Below the pieces are notes generated by a model. It ran no database searches. It saw nothing but the letters and a program-made list of their open reading frames with translations, and was not told where the DNA came from. The position numbers were made by a program, and so were the translations under genes. From the NCBI GenBank assembly GCA_014843695.1, contig CM026400.1:43554074-43618073 (forward strand): a DNA stretch of 64,000 bases, given 5' to 3'. Below are positions 1 through 10,035 of the stretch, piece by piece. How positions within the stretch are numbered: the stretch's first letter is position 1; the number at the start of each line of letters is the position of its first letter. This DNA is from Archivesica marissinica (lineage: Eukaryota > Mollusca > Bivalvia > Venerida > Vesicomyidae).

Positions 1-232
1 CATAATATTCATGCAGATTATGTGCACCAGTGTTGCTATGGTACGCAATATTCATGCAGAATATGTCCACCAGTGTTGCTATGGTACATAATATTCATGT
101 AGAGTATGTGCACCAGTGTTGGTTGCTATGGTATGTAATATTCATGCAGAGTATGTGCACCAGTGTTGCTGTGGTACGTAATATTCATGCAGAGTATGTG
201 CATCAGTGTTGCTATGGTACGTAATATTCAGA
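1..232. repeat. 43-bp minisatellite, about 5 copies
   Basis: Five head-to-tail copies built on 'taatattcatgcagagtatg' followed by 'tgcaccagtgttgctatggta'. One copy carries a 4-bp insertion (47 bp). The array is cut by the window edge. Small open frames through it come from repetition and are not evidence of coding. Confidence 0.93.
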
Positions 233-1040
233 GGACTCTATTTCGAGTATTGTAACGGAAATTACGAATAATTATAGCTATTATCTGCAGCTCAATATTA
301 TTTTGTTTTCCAAGTATGGACAATATTATACCACAAATGGATCAACACTTACCGACACTCATAGGCAGAAGAAACAAACCAGGGCAGAGCAGAACATATT
401 TCTTCAAACACATGTATACACATATATATACATAGTCGGAATCACATCAATATATACAATTATCATTATAATCATATCAAACAGTCAATGTAACAGCAGC
501 TATATATTTGTTTTTCATTAACAACTCATAAATGAGTTTATTATTTCATTTACATATCAAGCATTAAACATACAGAAAGCTAAATCAAAAAAGAAAACTG
601 TAGATTTTCAATGTCTTACACATATAGCACCCATACATGGCATTGTATAATAAAACGGTTTAATCCATAGTTTTCCCTGCATCTTATGGGCATATTTTAA
701 CAAAATTAATTTCATCATATTTTAACGAAATAAACTTCATCTTCTAAGTCTAAAGTTATATTCTCTTCTTGCACATACGTATGTGTGTAGGACTATTCTA
801 TATAAGTAAATATACAGAATTGAGCAGAAATTGCCCGAATGAGCACAACAAAACAAAGGGTTGTTCATTCACTATGAACTATTCTTTATTATTTAGACTA
901 AACTTGTTATATACCTGATTAGCCTGGGTTCCAATCTGTCGATTTTTCATTAATTAATTCTGGCAAAATGTTGATATTATCAGAAACTCAACTCAATATG
1001 GCCCAATTAAAATATATTCATATGACAAACTATATCAACT
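233..1040. repeat. Segmental duplicate of EGF-gene intron (matches 7300-8960)
   Basis: Bases 233-515 match the intron of the 590-bp EGF units (shared 'ttatctgcagctcaatat', 'gggcagagcagaac' and 'gtaacagcagctata'). Bases 590-680 match 8120-8200 (shared 'gttgtataataaaac' and 'ttttaatcca' or close variants). The left part therefore copies the same intron-exon block as 7.3-9.0 kb. No exon is seen in it. Confidence 0.6.
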
Positions 1041-1314
1041 GTTGTGTTAATTTTGTTATATTACAGGATTTACGCCTGCATCAGCACCATTTTGGGCTAT
1101 ATCACCGGCGGACAATTTACCTAACAACACCTTTCCTGGGCAGGCTCCAGCGGTTAACCAGTACTTGGTGCACCACCCTCCGTATGAAACTGCCAACTTT
1201 TTCATATGAATGAGACACGGTCTGAGCGGGGCTCGAACCCGTGACCATCAGTGATGATAGGTTACAGTGGTATACAAGTCAGCGACCTTAACCAGTCAAC
1301 TACGGAGGCGGACC
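1041..1314 (-). mobile_element. SINE family S1, tail A, with 11-bp target-site duplication
   Basis: S1 is a tRNA-derived SINE. Its head, on the minus strand at the right end, has an A box in 'gactggttaagg' and a B box 'gggttcgagccc'. The body reads 'tttcctgggcaggctccagc' then 'ggttaaccagtacttgg' on the plus strand. The 3' end is the 'tail A' type ('cgcctgcatcagcaccattt' on plus). The flanks carry ctatatcaact at 1030-1040 and 1315-1325. It lies in an intron of the lectin-EGF gene. Confidence 0.88.
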
Positions 1315-1485
1315 CTATATCAACTCTACCCAGGCTACTCCATGATATATATTTACGTCAATTTTGATCCAACCAATTTATAACTTTCATATGTGTGTCA
1401 TTATTTGTATTGTTGTATATGTATGTACAATGCAATAAAATGTTATTAAATTAAAAGTGTGCATGCAATTTATATGATTACCTAC

Positions 1486-1623
1486 CATTACTACATGACA
1501 ATCCTTGCCATCCCGGATCGCACTGTGATGTGTCGCATGTACCATTAACAGGGTCACAGTGTGAACTATTCAAACAATGGCACGTTGTGTTACACCCGGG
1601 TCCAAACATGTGTTGACTGCAAA
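1486..1623 (-). CDS. EGF-like domain exon (lectin-EGF gene), intact
   Basis: A 138-nt phase 1-1 exon encoding an EGF-like module with eight cysteines: C-x7-C-x3-C-x-C, then GTCDTSQCDPGWQGLSC. This is the MEGF/SREC type, in which GW-x-G-x-x-C closes the domain. The acceptor is 'tctttag' before 1623. The donor GTAGGTAATC follows 1486; a GT four bases further on is the alternative but would break the 1-1 phase. It is less like the five tandem exons at 4.6-7.2 kb than they are to each other, so it is an older module. It is intact and is the last module of this gene inside the window. Confidence 0.82.
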
Positions 1624-2512
1624 CTAAAGAACTGTTGATGTTAGCTGCATGCCATGGTAACTATCGATTGTGGTCACCACCTATTCGTTATATTGTTAAT
1701 AATTATCATTAACCCCGGTCATTAGGAAATGGGGTTACTGGTTTTGACAGTGACTGTCTATGTGTCTGTCTGTCTGTGGACAGGATTACTTAAAATGTTG
1801 CTGAAGGATCTTGATGAAGTTTGAGAATATATATATAGAACATTGGCAGTGCTTCGATTTTGCATCAGTCAATGCCTTTGAATAGGTCTGTCATCGAAGT
1901 GTTTACTCCAACTGACGTGTAGGGTAGATTATATATGTTTGTGAAATCGAAAACGTAGCATGATAGATATATAGTTGCAATGTAACACCTTATTACACAC
2001 GATAGTACATATACAATGTATTACGTTATTACGACTTTAATCATATATTGATGTTATCACAAAGGTCCTCACCCTTACATTGTTGACCATTTTTCAAAGA
2101 TATTTTAAATATCATAGTTTGTGTGACATAACTTAATGAATATGATAAACAGTTACTATGTTTGGCACCAATAACTCTTGAGAAGTGTCATTGATTCTCG
2201 ACCAATCGTAGCTGACAACTAGCGCTGACAAAAAGAGAGAGCGGGACAGAAACAAAGGGCCATAACCCAATGTAAAAACATTGGAGAAAGCGCCGATGAA
2301 ATACCCAAGTAGAATTGGTACCGATCACTCCAAATAAATTCCGCTGATTTCCGGCCATGATTTCTGAGAAATAGCGCGGACAAAATACTATGTGCATAAT
2401 AAGTGTAAAAAAATTAAAGGGTCGTAACTCGACAATTTATTCGAGTGGAATGCCCAGACGATATGCTGCACAACTGGGCTGGGTAGTAATCACTCCTGAG
2501 AAGTTTCAGACC
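1624..2512. other. Intron, interspersed-repeat debris
   Basis: No gene is seen. Bases 1710-1890 and 2180-2512 hold decayed non-coding interspersed sequence ('gggccataaccc', 'gtaatcactcctgagaagtt'). The second stretch contains diverged single copies of the motif that becomes the 44-bp array immediately to the right ('ctgagaaatagcgcggacaa' near 2360), so it looks like the seed of that array. Confidence 0.5.
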
Positions 2513-4010
2513 AGCGGTTGCTGAGAAATAGCGCCAACAAAACGCTATATACACAATGCGGTTGCTGAGAAATGGCGCCAACAAAACGCTATGTACACTA
2601 TGCGGTTGCTGAGAAATATAACCAACAAAACGCTATGTATACTATGCGGTTGCTGAGAAATAGCGACAACAAAACGCTATGTACACTATGCGGCTGCTGA
2701 GAAATAGCGCCAACAAAACGCTATGTACATTATGCGGTTGCTGAGAAATAGCGCCAACAAAACACTATGTACACTATGCGATTGCTGAGAAATAGCGCGA
2801 ATAAAACGCTATGTACACTATGCGGTTGCTGAGAAATAGCGCCAACAAAACACTATGTACACTATGCGGTTGCTGAGAAATAGCGCCAACAAAACGCTAT
2901 GTACACTATGCGGTTGCTGAGAAATAGCTCCAACAAAACGCTATGTACACTATGCGGTTGCTGAGAAATAGCGCCAACGAAACGTTATGTACACTATGCG
3001 GTCGCTGAGAAATAGCGCCAACAAAACGCTATGTACACGATACGGTTGCTGAGAAATATCGCGAACAAAACGCTATGTACACTATCGGTTGCTGAGAAAT
3101 AGCGCGAATAAAGCACTATATACACTATGCGGTTGTTGAGAAATAGCGCGAATAAAACAATATGTACACTATGTGGTTGCTGAGAAATAGAGCGAATAAA
3201 ACGCTATGTACACTATGCGGTTGTTGAGAAATAGCGACAACAAAACGCTATGTACACTATGCGGTTGCTGAGAAATAGAGCGAATAAAACGCTATGTACA
3301 CTATGCGGTTGCTGAGAAATAGCGACAACAAAACGCTATGTACACTATGCGGTTGCTGAGAAATAGCGCGAATAAAACGCTATGTACACTATGCGGTTGC
3401 TGAGAAATAGCGCCAACAAAACACTATGTACACTATGCGGTTGCTGAGAAATAGCGCCAACAAAACGCTATGTACACTATGCGGTTGCTGAGAAATAGCT
3501 CCAACAAAACGCTATGTACACTATGCGGTTGCTGAGAAATAGCGCCAACGAAACGTTATGTACACTATGCGGTCGCTGAGAAATAGCGCCAACAAAACGC
3601 TATGTACACGATACGGTTGCTGAGAAATATCGCGAACAAAACGCTATGTACACTATCGGTTGCTGAGAAATAGCGCGAATAAAGCACTATATACACTATG
3701 CGGTTGTTGAGAAATAGCGCGAATAAAACGCTATGTACACTATGCGGTTGTTGAGAAATAGCGACAACAAAACGCTATGTACACTATGCGGTTGCTGAGA
3801 AATAGAGCGAATAAAACGCTATGTACACTATGCGGTTGCTGAGAAATAGCGCCAACAAAACGCTATGTACACTATGCGGTTGCTGAGAAATAGCACCAAC
3901 AAAACGCTATGTACACTATGCGGTTGTTGGGAAATAGCGCCAATAAAACGCTATGTACACTATGCGGTTGTTGAGAAATAGCGCCAACAAAACGCTATGT
4001 ACACTATATA
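2513..4010. repeat. 44-bp minisatellite, about 34 copies, with higher-order repeat
   Basis: The unit is 'gcggttgctgagaaatagcg' + 'ccaacaaaacgctatgtaca' + 'ctat'. A run of about eight distinctive variant units starting near 2821 recurs in the same order starting near 3392, an offset of ~571 bp or 13 units. A large block was therefore duplicated after the units diverged. It is intronic, between EGF exons 1486 and 4654. Confidence 0.95.
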
Positions 4011-4329
4011 TTTAAAAATGTATTTAGAAAGTAACTCATTTCATTATACACACTGATATAAAAAAAATTGTTTCAATATTTTCGTATTTAGCATAATAGA
4101 TAAATCGATAACAACTATTATTTCACAACATTTTGTTTATAATTGAACAAGGCGAGTTTTAAGTCATATGTCATAATTGCATAGCAACATTGCAAGAAGA
4201 TCCAGATGCCTTCGTAATCGCGGTACGACAATACTACTCGTGGTTATAATCTTTGTATTGAAATCGCTTGCCGCTATGGACTAGAATCCATCTGGATGTC
4301 GAATGATTTTAAATGATGGAGCTATCCAG

Positions 4330-4620
4330 TTATTTACTTGCGTCAGAAGTGTCTGAAATACTGTTCGGGTGGTCTTCATCACCACTAACATCTAAAGTGT
4401 CTGAAATACTGATCGGGTGGACTCCATCACCACTAACATCTAAAGTGTCTGAAATACTGTTAGGATGGACTCCATCACCACTAACATCTAAAGTGTCTGA
4501 AATACTGTTCGGGTGGACTCCATCAACACTAACATCTAAAGAGTCGTCACATGACTTCATCACCAGTGTGACTTTAAACCCCACAACAAACAAAGAAAAT
4601 GCGACGGCAAAACAAACACA
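4330..4620 (-). CDS. Candidate 3' exon: membrane segment plus four 16-residue repeats
   Basis: On the minus strand an open frame continues left of EGF exon 4654-4788. It encodes a hydrophobic stretch (ICVCFAVAFSLFVVGF), then KVTLVMKSCDD, then four copies of a 16-residue unit (core LDVSGDGVHPNSISDT), ending SDASK and TAA near 4330. The 48-bp repeats hold frame with no indel and carry both silent (CAC/CAT, CCG/CCT) and replacement changes. A type-I membrane protein with a short acidic Ser/Asp-rich tail fits the end of a multi-EGF receptor. However, the frame is +1 relative to the EGF frame of 4654-4788. It is entered in phase 1 only from an acceptor 'tttaaag' just before TCACACTGG, which would leave out the hydrophobic part. 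It may be an old terminal exon, an alternative 3' end or chance. Confidence 0.35.
   Translation of the reverse strand, partial: CVCFAVAFSLFVVGFKVTLVMKSCDDSLDVSVDGVHPNSISDTLDVSGDGVHPNSISDTLDVSGDGVHPISISDTLDVSGDEDHPNSISDTSDASK
4335..4540. repeat. 48-bp repeat, about 4 copies
   Basis: The unit is 'gtgtctgaaatactgttcgg' + 'gtggactccatcaccactaa' + 'catctaaa'. The length is a multiple of three, and both strands stay open across the array. The minus-strand reading is described with the candidate 3' exon. Confidence 0.93.
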
Positions 4621-4653
4621 TATTTGCCAGTATGTTAAAGCACATATTTGTAC

Positions 4654-4788
4654 CTGTGTCACACGATTATTCTTGCCATCCGGGCGCACATCCATCTGAA
4701 CAGAATCCTTCCTTGTGCTCACAGTCAGCATCATCCTTGCAGTAACATTCACTTGAGCAATTATATCCAAAGGTGCCGTGACCACAAA
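4654..4788 (-). pseudogene. EGF-like exon with internal stop (unit 1)
   Basis: A 135-nt exon with a good acceptor (ctattag) and donor (GTACAAAT), phase 1-1, same length as its neighbours. It starts VCGHGTFGYNCSSECYC and keeps its first seven cysteines. The module end, GWRGQSC in sister units, reads GWQE then TAA. Three transitions account for this: CGA to CAA, GGA to GAA and CAA to TAA. The stop precedes the eighth cysteine. Residues around the fifth and sixth cysteines (EHKEG) also differ from the EPTTG of sister copies. Splice sites remain good, so inclusion would truncate the protein while skipping would keep frame. Confidence 0.85.
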
Positions 4789-5243
4789 CTAATAGAGAGT
4801 TAGTTGCAACAACAGAGTATAATTATACATATAGCTGCACCAGGATAGGTGTAACGACTCTGTGGTTTACTAGTTGGTCGTCTCACTTGTATGTTCAAGT
4901 TGTCGTATAGAGGTAAATATAAACAGCACTTTATCTCGAGTATAGTAGAGGACAGTAAACATAATATGTATAGCAATTATCTACATGTCAATATCCTTTA
5001 CATCAATCTACAATTCCAAGCATAAATACCATTATTCGTCATAAGAAAGAAAACTACATCTTTATCCGCCTTATTATTCTATTACATATTACATACCGAT
5101 ATTGTACGGCAGCAGAGCAGGCTAGAACAGAACTGATGTTTCGTATGAAACATGCATACGTATATCATCAGAAACACGTTAATATAAACATTTATAATCA
5201 TATCCAAACTAGCACTTTAACAGCAGCTATACAAATGTCGTAC

Positions 5244-5378
5244 CTTTGTCACACGATTGTCCTCGCCATCCCGGTGCACATCCATCTGAATAGAATCCTG
5301 TCGTGGGCTCACAGGCAGCATCATCATTGCAGTAACATTCACTTGAGCAATTATATCCAAAGGTGCCGTGACCACAAA
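5244..5378 (-). CDS. EGF-like exon, sixth cysteine lost (unit 2)
   Basis: A 135-nt exon, phase 1-1, acceptor ctattag and donor GTACGACA. It encodes VCGHGTFGYNCSSECYC, then NDDAACEPTTGFYSDGCAPG, then WRGQSCDKG. The frame is open, but the sixth cysteine of the 8-Cys module is tyrosine (TAT for TGT), which removes one disulfide partner. The intron just before the exon is open in the same frame and starts with ATG followed by about 20 hydrophobic residues; see the findings. Confidence 0.82.
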
Positions 5379-5823
5379 CTAATAGAAAGTTGCAACAACA
5401 CAGTAGAATTATACATCTTAAAATTAGCCTTAGCTGCATAGTTCAGGGTAAGTGAAACAACCATCTGGCTTACTGGTTGATATTTCCACCGGGATATTCA
5501 GATTGTGTCCATGCGTGTTGCTGCAGTAGGGAATATACATATTTCTCGAGTATAGTAGAGGACAGTAAACGTATGTATAGATATTATCTGCAGCTCAGGC
5601 ATAAATACCACTATTCCTAATAAGCTCATAAGGAAGAAAACTACACCATGTTCAGCCTTATTATTCCATGACATACCGCTATTGAAAGGCAGCAGAACAG
5701 AGCAGAACAAAACACAATCTACTTCTGACGTAGGAATAGGAACATTATCAGAAACACGTTAATATAAACATTTATAATCATAATCACACAAGCACTGTAA
5801 TAGCAGCTATACAAATTTGATAC

Positions 5824-5958
5824 CTGTGTCACATGATTGTCCTCGCCATCCCAGCGCACATCCATCTGAACAGAATCCTGTCGTGGGCTCACAGGCAGCA
5901 TCATCCTTGCAGTAACATTCACTTGAACAATTATATCCAAAGGTGCCGTGACCACAAA
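5824..5958 (-). CDS. EGF-like exon, intact (unit 3)
   Basis: A 135-nt exon, phase 1-1, acceptor 'actatatag' and donor GTATCAAA. It encodes a complete 8-cysteine EGF-like module: VCGHGTFGYNCSSECYC, KDDAACEPTTGFCSDGC, ALGWRGQSC. It differs from unit 4 at a handful of residues (A for P before GW). The high identity to its neighbours shows recent duplication. The module is expected to lie in the extracellular stalk after the FTP lectin domain. Confidence 0.86.
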
Positions 5959-6419
5959 CTATATAGTGAGTAACAAGAATAGTATTATACATTTGTACAA
6001 TCGAACGTTATGTTTAGCTGCACCAGGATAAGTGTAACGACTCTCTGGTTTACTAGTTGGTAGTCTCACTTGTATATTCAGGTTGTCGTATAGAGGTAAA
6101 TATAAACGGCACTTTATCTCGAGTATTGTAGAAGACAGTAAACATAATATGTATAGCAATTATCTACATGTCAATATCCATTACATCAATCTACAATTCC
6201 AAGCATAAATACCATCATTCTTCATAAGGAAGAAAACTACATCGCTATCAGCCTTATTATTCTAACACATATTACATACCGATATTGGACGGCGGCAGAG
6301 GAACATAACTGATGTTCCTTTCGACACATGCATACGTACATAATCAGAAACACGTTAATATAAACATTTATAATCATATCCAAACTAGCACTGTAACAGC
6401 CGCTATACAAATTTCGTAC

Positions 6420-6554
6420 CTGTATCACAGGAGTGTCCTCGCCATCCCGGCGCACATCCATCTGAACAGAATCCTGTCGTGGGCGAACAGTCAGCATCAT
6501 CCTTGCAGTAACATTCACTTGAACAACTATATCCAAAGGTGCCGTGACCACACA
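6420..6554 (-). CDS. EGF-like exon, intact (unit 4)
   Basis: A 135-nt exon, phase 1-1, acceptor ctattag and donor GTACGAAA. It encodes VCGHGTFGYSCSSECYC, KDDADCSPTTGFCSDGC, APGWRGHSC, with all eight cysteines present. As in unit 2, the intron upstream of the acceptor is open in frame from an ATG (MQLKLIVICIVLLYCCNFLL), giving a signal-peptide-like reading if transcription or splicing ever started there. I consider that reading most likely an effect of the pyrimidine tract. Confidence 0.86.
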
Positions 6555-7018
6555 CTAATAGAAAGTTGCAACAATAAAGTAGAACTATACATATTACAAT
6601 TAGCTTTAGCTGCATGCTCCAGGTTCAGTGCAACGACTCTCTGGTTTATTGGATATTCAGATGGTGTCCATGGGTGTTGCTGTAGTATGGAATATGCATC
6701 GTACTTTTTCTCGAGTATAATGGAGGACAGTAAACGTATGTATAGAAATTATCTGCAGCTCAATATCAGTTAAATCAATCTACAATTCCAGGCATAAATA
6801 ACATTATTCCTCATAAGAAAACTACATCATTTTCAGCCTATTTAGTCAATAACATACCATTATTGAAACGCGGCAGAACAGAGCAGAAGAAACAACTGAA
6901 CATAACTGATATTTCTTGCGACACTAACATAACTACATAATCAGAAACACGTTAATATAAACATTTATATTACTATACTCAAATAAGCACTGTAACAACA
7001 GCTATACAAATTTGATAC

Positions 7019-7152
7019 CTGTGTCACAAGATTGTCCTCGCCATCCCGGCGCACATCCATCTGAACAGAATCCTGTCGTGGGCTACAGTCAGCATCATCC
7101 TTGCAGTGACATTCACTTGAACAACTATATCCAAAGGTGCCGTGACCACAAA
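7019..7152 (-). pseudogene. EGF-like exon with 1-bp deletion (unit 5)
   Basis: The exon is 134 nt where its four sisters have 135. The first half reads VCGHGTFGYSCSSECHCKDD and continues to the fifth cysteine. In gene sense, sister units read 'tgtgagcccacgaca' or 'tgttcgcccacgaca', whereas this one reads 'tgtagcccacgaca', losing one base. The second half then reads out of frame (SPRQDSV) without cysteines. Both splice sites look normal. Inclusion would shift every downstream exon; skipping restores frame. Confidence 0.85.
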
Positions 7153-7740
7153 CTATATAGAATATTACAACAAATGAATATTATTTTACAATAATTCACA
7201 ACAATCTTTAGCTGCGTTGTTTGGGATAACTGCTACGACAATCTGGTTTATTGGCACCTGAATACTCAGACTATTCATGTATGATGCAATAATAGGGTAT
7301 AAATATAATTATTCTCGAGAACAGCAGATGACAGATAACGTATGTAGAACAATTATCTGCAGCTCAATATCAGTTACACCAGTCTACGCATACATACTAT
7401 TGTTCATCACAAGGAAGAACACTATATCGCATTCAGTCTTATAATTACATATCGATACTTAAAGGCAGCAACACAGAGCGAAACAGAGCTGTTGTTCCCT
7501 TTATCGTAGGCATAAGTGCATAATCAGAAACACATATATATATGTAACGAGTGCTAGCCGTTTCACTTTTGAATTCAACACGATTCTGTTACTTATCAAT
7601 TTATTCCTCACACACAAACTCAATCCCCAAATCATGCAATGCGAGAGTATATATATGATAGGTATGCTCCTTCTTAACTAATATGCCTGTAAATCATGAA
7701 CACATCATGATACTAAACAAAACGGGTATGAACATAGACA

Positions 7741-7940
7741 ATGGAAGGATCTCTTGGAAGGAGTCATCCATGGAAGGAGCAATCCACAGAAGGAGCAGTC
7801 CATGAAAGGAGCAATCCATGGAAGGAGCCATCCACAGCAGGAGCAATCCATGGAAGGAGCCATCCACAGCAGGAGCGGTCCATGGAAGGAGCAGTCCATG
7901 GAAGGAGCAATCCATGGAAGGAGTAATCCACAGGAGTAAT
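7741..7940. repeat. 16-bp minisatellite, about 12 copies
   Basis: The unit is 'aggagcaatccatgga', alternating with 'aggagccatccacagc' variants. It interrupts the duplicated EGF-gene intron relative to its copy at 233-540. Open frames in several phases are repeat artefacts. Confidence 0.92.
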
Positions 7941-8971
7941 AAACAGGACTGGTAAGTACTTGACCGAATCGCGGGGATCGGACTTCAAGCAAGCCCTGCG
8001 AAATACATCAAATACCAAATTTCGCTACATATATATATTTTTTCTTTTTGCTCATAATCATATCGAATTGACAAGTGCTGTACAATCCGGACATGTGGCA
8101 TATATGATAAACTGTCAGTTTTCGATATCTAACACATCTAAAAATGTAATGATACTTGGTGTTGTATAATAAAACATTTTAATCCATTTTTTCCTCAAAC
8201 AAAAAATGTGTATAGTATAATAATAATCTGACACATTATAATAATATATACCTCATATATAATTCCAAGGTACAACATAATTGGCAATATATACCCAGCC
8301 AAAAATGAAGTGTGAATAGAATTTAGACAATCATATACGAAATTGGCCGAACTGGAATCCGTTTTGAAAAGATGACGTAAATGAGTAATGATTATGTAAC
8401 GGTATTGCCTAGCCAATTGTTACACATGCTCTACCTGACATTGACATGTCAGAAATGTCTCAAGTCTGTCGAAATCGAACAATGATATTTCTATGACCGG
8501 TTAATTGCCGTGCAGAGTAATCAACGTAAGTTCCAAATGCCAAAAGTACTGACGTCTGTGGTCTCTTTTATCTGATACGGTGTGGCATCGCTATTTGCTA
8601 TAATATTTCGAATATTATGTATTCTCTTGCTAACACTAACGACATATATATTAGTACAACATTGAATTCCCTGGTAAATCATGAAGCATAATGTTCACGA
8701 CCTTACAATCAATTATAGTACATTGGAAATGTCACCCTGACCTGGACTGTGTGCAACTGAATGGTATTAGTGTACGTATTCTCTGCTGAAAAGTTTAAAA
8801 ACATTGATTTACTGGTTGCAACGTTACACGTGAAGGATTCAGGCACACTTATTTCTATGACTGAGTATTCTATATTCTATATATTCTCTTCTTAGCAGAT
8901 ATGTTCGTATGTATTCAAAGTGAATTAATAACTGTACAGAAATGCCCAATGCGACATATATAATTACCTAC

Positions 8972-8989
8972 CATCACTACATGTCAATT
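8972..8989 (-). pseudogene. Truncated EGF exon remnant with donor site
   Basis: 'ctaccatcactacatgtcaa' at 8968-8987 copies the end of exon 1486-1623 with its donor: gene sense TGT AGT GAT G followed by GTAGGTAATT. The preceding intron (8105-8960) also matches 541-1480. Upstream in gene sense the match stops abruptly after about 17 nt, so the rest of the exon and its acceptor are gone. Confidence 0.6.
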
Positions 8990-8992
8990 GTT

Positions 8993-10035
8993 AATATCAT
9001 TCTATTGATTTTCAGAAGTATGTAAACCTATGCATATTTGAATTATCCTATAATTGTGCATATCAATACTTGTTCGAAATGTGAGCTTTACGCGACTTTT
9101 ATAAGACACTTGATATTATACAACATTTCCACCAAAATTGACCATTTCTAACATATACAAGTCGCATAGAATAGAACTAAATAATCGGCTTTACAAAATC
9201 ACTATGAGATTTCAAAAACGAATCAAGGTGTTAAGAGTTAGTACTCGATCCAATGATTCGGAATAATATATCCGAACACATTCGCTCTTACAAAACTCTG
9301 ATACATTTCATTTATAACTTGGTGGTATGGGTCAAACATATTTAAAATGTAATCCTATATTAGTAAAGCAGTGTAGGTTTACATTGTTTTATTCGAACAT
9401 GCGTACTTTACAGGTTCTATGTGTACGTATATAGAAATGTTGTATAATATGCATACCCGTGTATATGTTATGTATATATGAGATTATTCGTATGGGTAAT
9501 TGGGTCACCACGTGCAAATAATATCATTGATAATTCAGCAATCTGATTGGCTGAACCGCGACCAAATAGGGTGAATAGTTTTCGACTATCCGACTTGGTT
9601 TCCACAATTCGAATCCATACTTAGTTCCGCGAGCATTTTGGCGATGTAAAATTGTGGTTGCTATTGCACAGCGTACGCGTTTCTACAGTGCTTTCAAATA
9701 AAATAAAGCTACATTCAAATTTATGCTAATTCTATCGACAACTACCGGATTTTTCCATGGTGCACAATTCTACTGATGGATTCTACGACGCAAAGAAGTA
9801 GAATAGCTGATCGATTCGGCCAGTTAACGTCCGAGGACGAACTAGGCTTACTTGTCGAACAAAGACACTCAAAGGCAACAAAAAGTGATTTCGTCAGTAC
9901 ACCCAAACCGACACAGCATAGTCGTATCGGTGACTGGTCTTCACATTGCATAAGATCACACTCTAGAATATAACATATAACTTCATATATTACGGCCTAG
10001 ATGTGCTGATGTGCATTAGAAAATAGTCATTACAG
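8993..10035. other. Intronic region with one small open frame
   Basis: Mostly AT-rich sequence without recognised repeats up to 9480. A more balanced stretch follows from 9530, with an inverted CCAAT box (ATTGG at 9546-9550), leading into the small open frame described separately. Confidence 0.4.
9776..9973 (+). CDS. Unassigned 65-residue open frame, possible mobile-element N-terminus
   Basis: It starts ATG GAT TCT ACG and reads MDSTTQRSRIADRFGQL then TSEDELGLLVEQRHSKATKS, ending SHSRI and TAA. The pattern R-F-x-x-L-T-x-x-x-x-x-x-L-V-x-x-x-x-S-x-x-T-K reminds me of the N-terminal helix of tyrosine-recombinase-like (Crypton/DUF3504) proteins common in marine invertebrates. That is recollection of style, not an alignment. 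It lies in an intron of the minus-strand lectin-EGF gene. No downstream catalytic part is seen, so at best it is a fragment. Confidence 0.22.
   Translation: MDSTTQRSRIADRFGQLTSEDELGLLVEQRHSKATKSDFVSTPKPTQHSRIGDWSSHCIRSHSRI

Larger units (their letters stand above)
4640..7560 (-). repeat. Five tandem ~590-bp units, each carrying one EGF exon
   Basis: Exon left ends lie at 4654, 5244, 5824, 6420 and 7019, so the spacings are 590, 580, 596 and 599 bp. Flanking introns are repeated with the exons (for example 'ctcgagtatagtagaggaca' and 'cagaaacacgttaatataaa'). This is tandem exon duplication by unequal exchange, leaving five closely related EGF modules in different states of decay. Confidence 0.93.

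Noticed and set aside
1..232. Secreted peptide from the first frame
   Set aside because: It only translates the 43-bp repeat.
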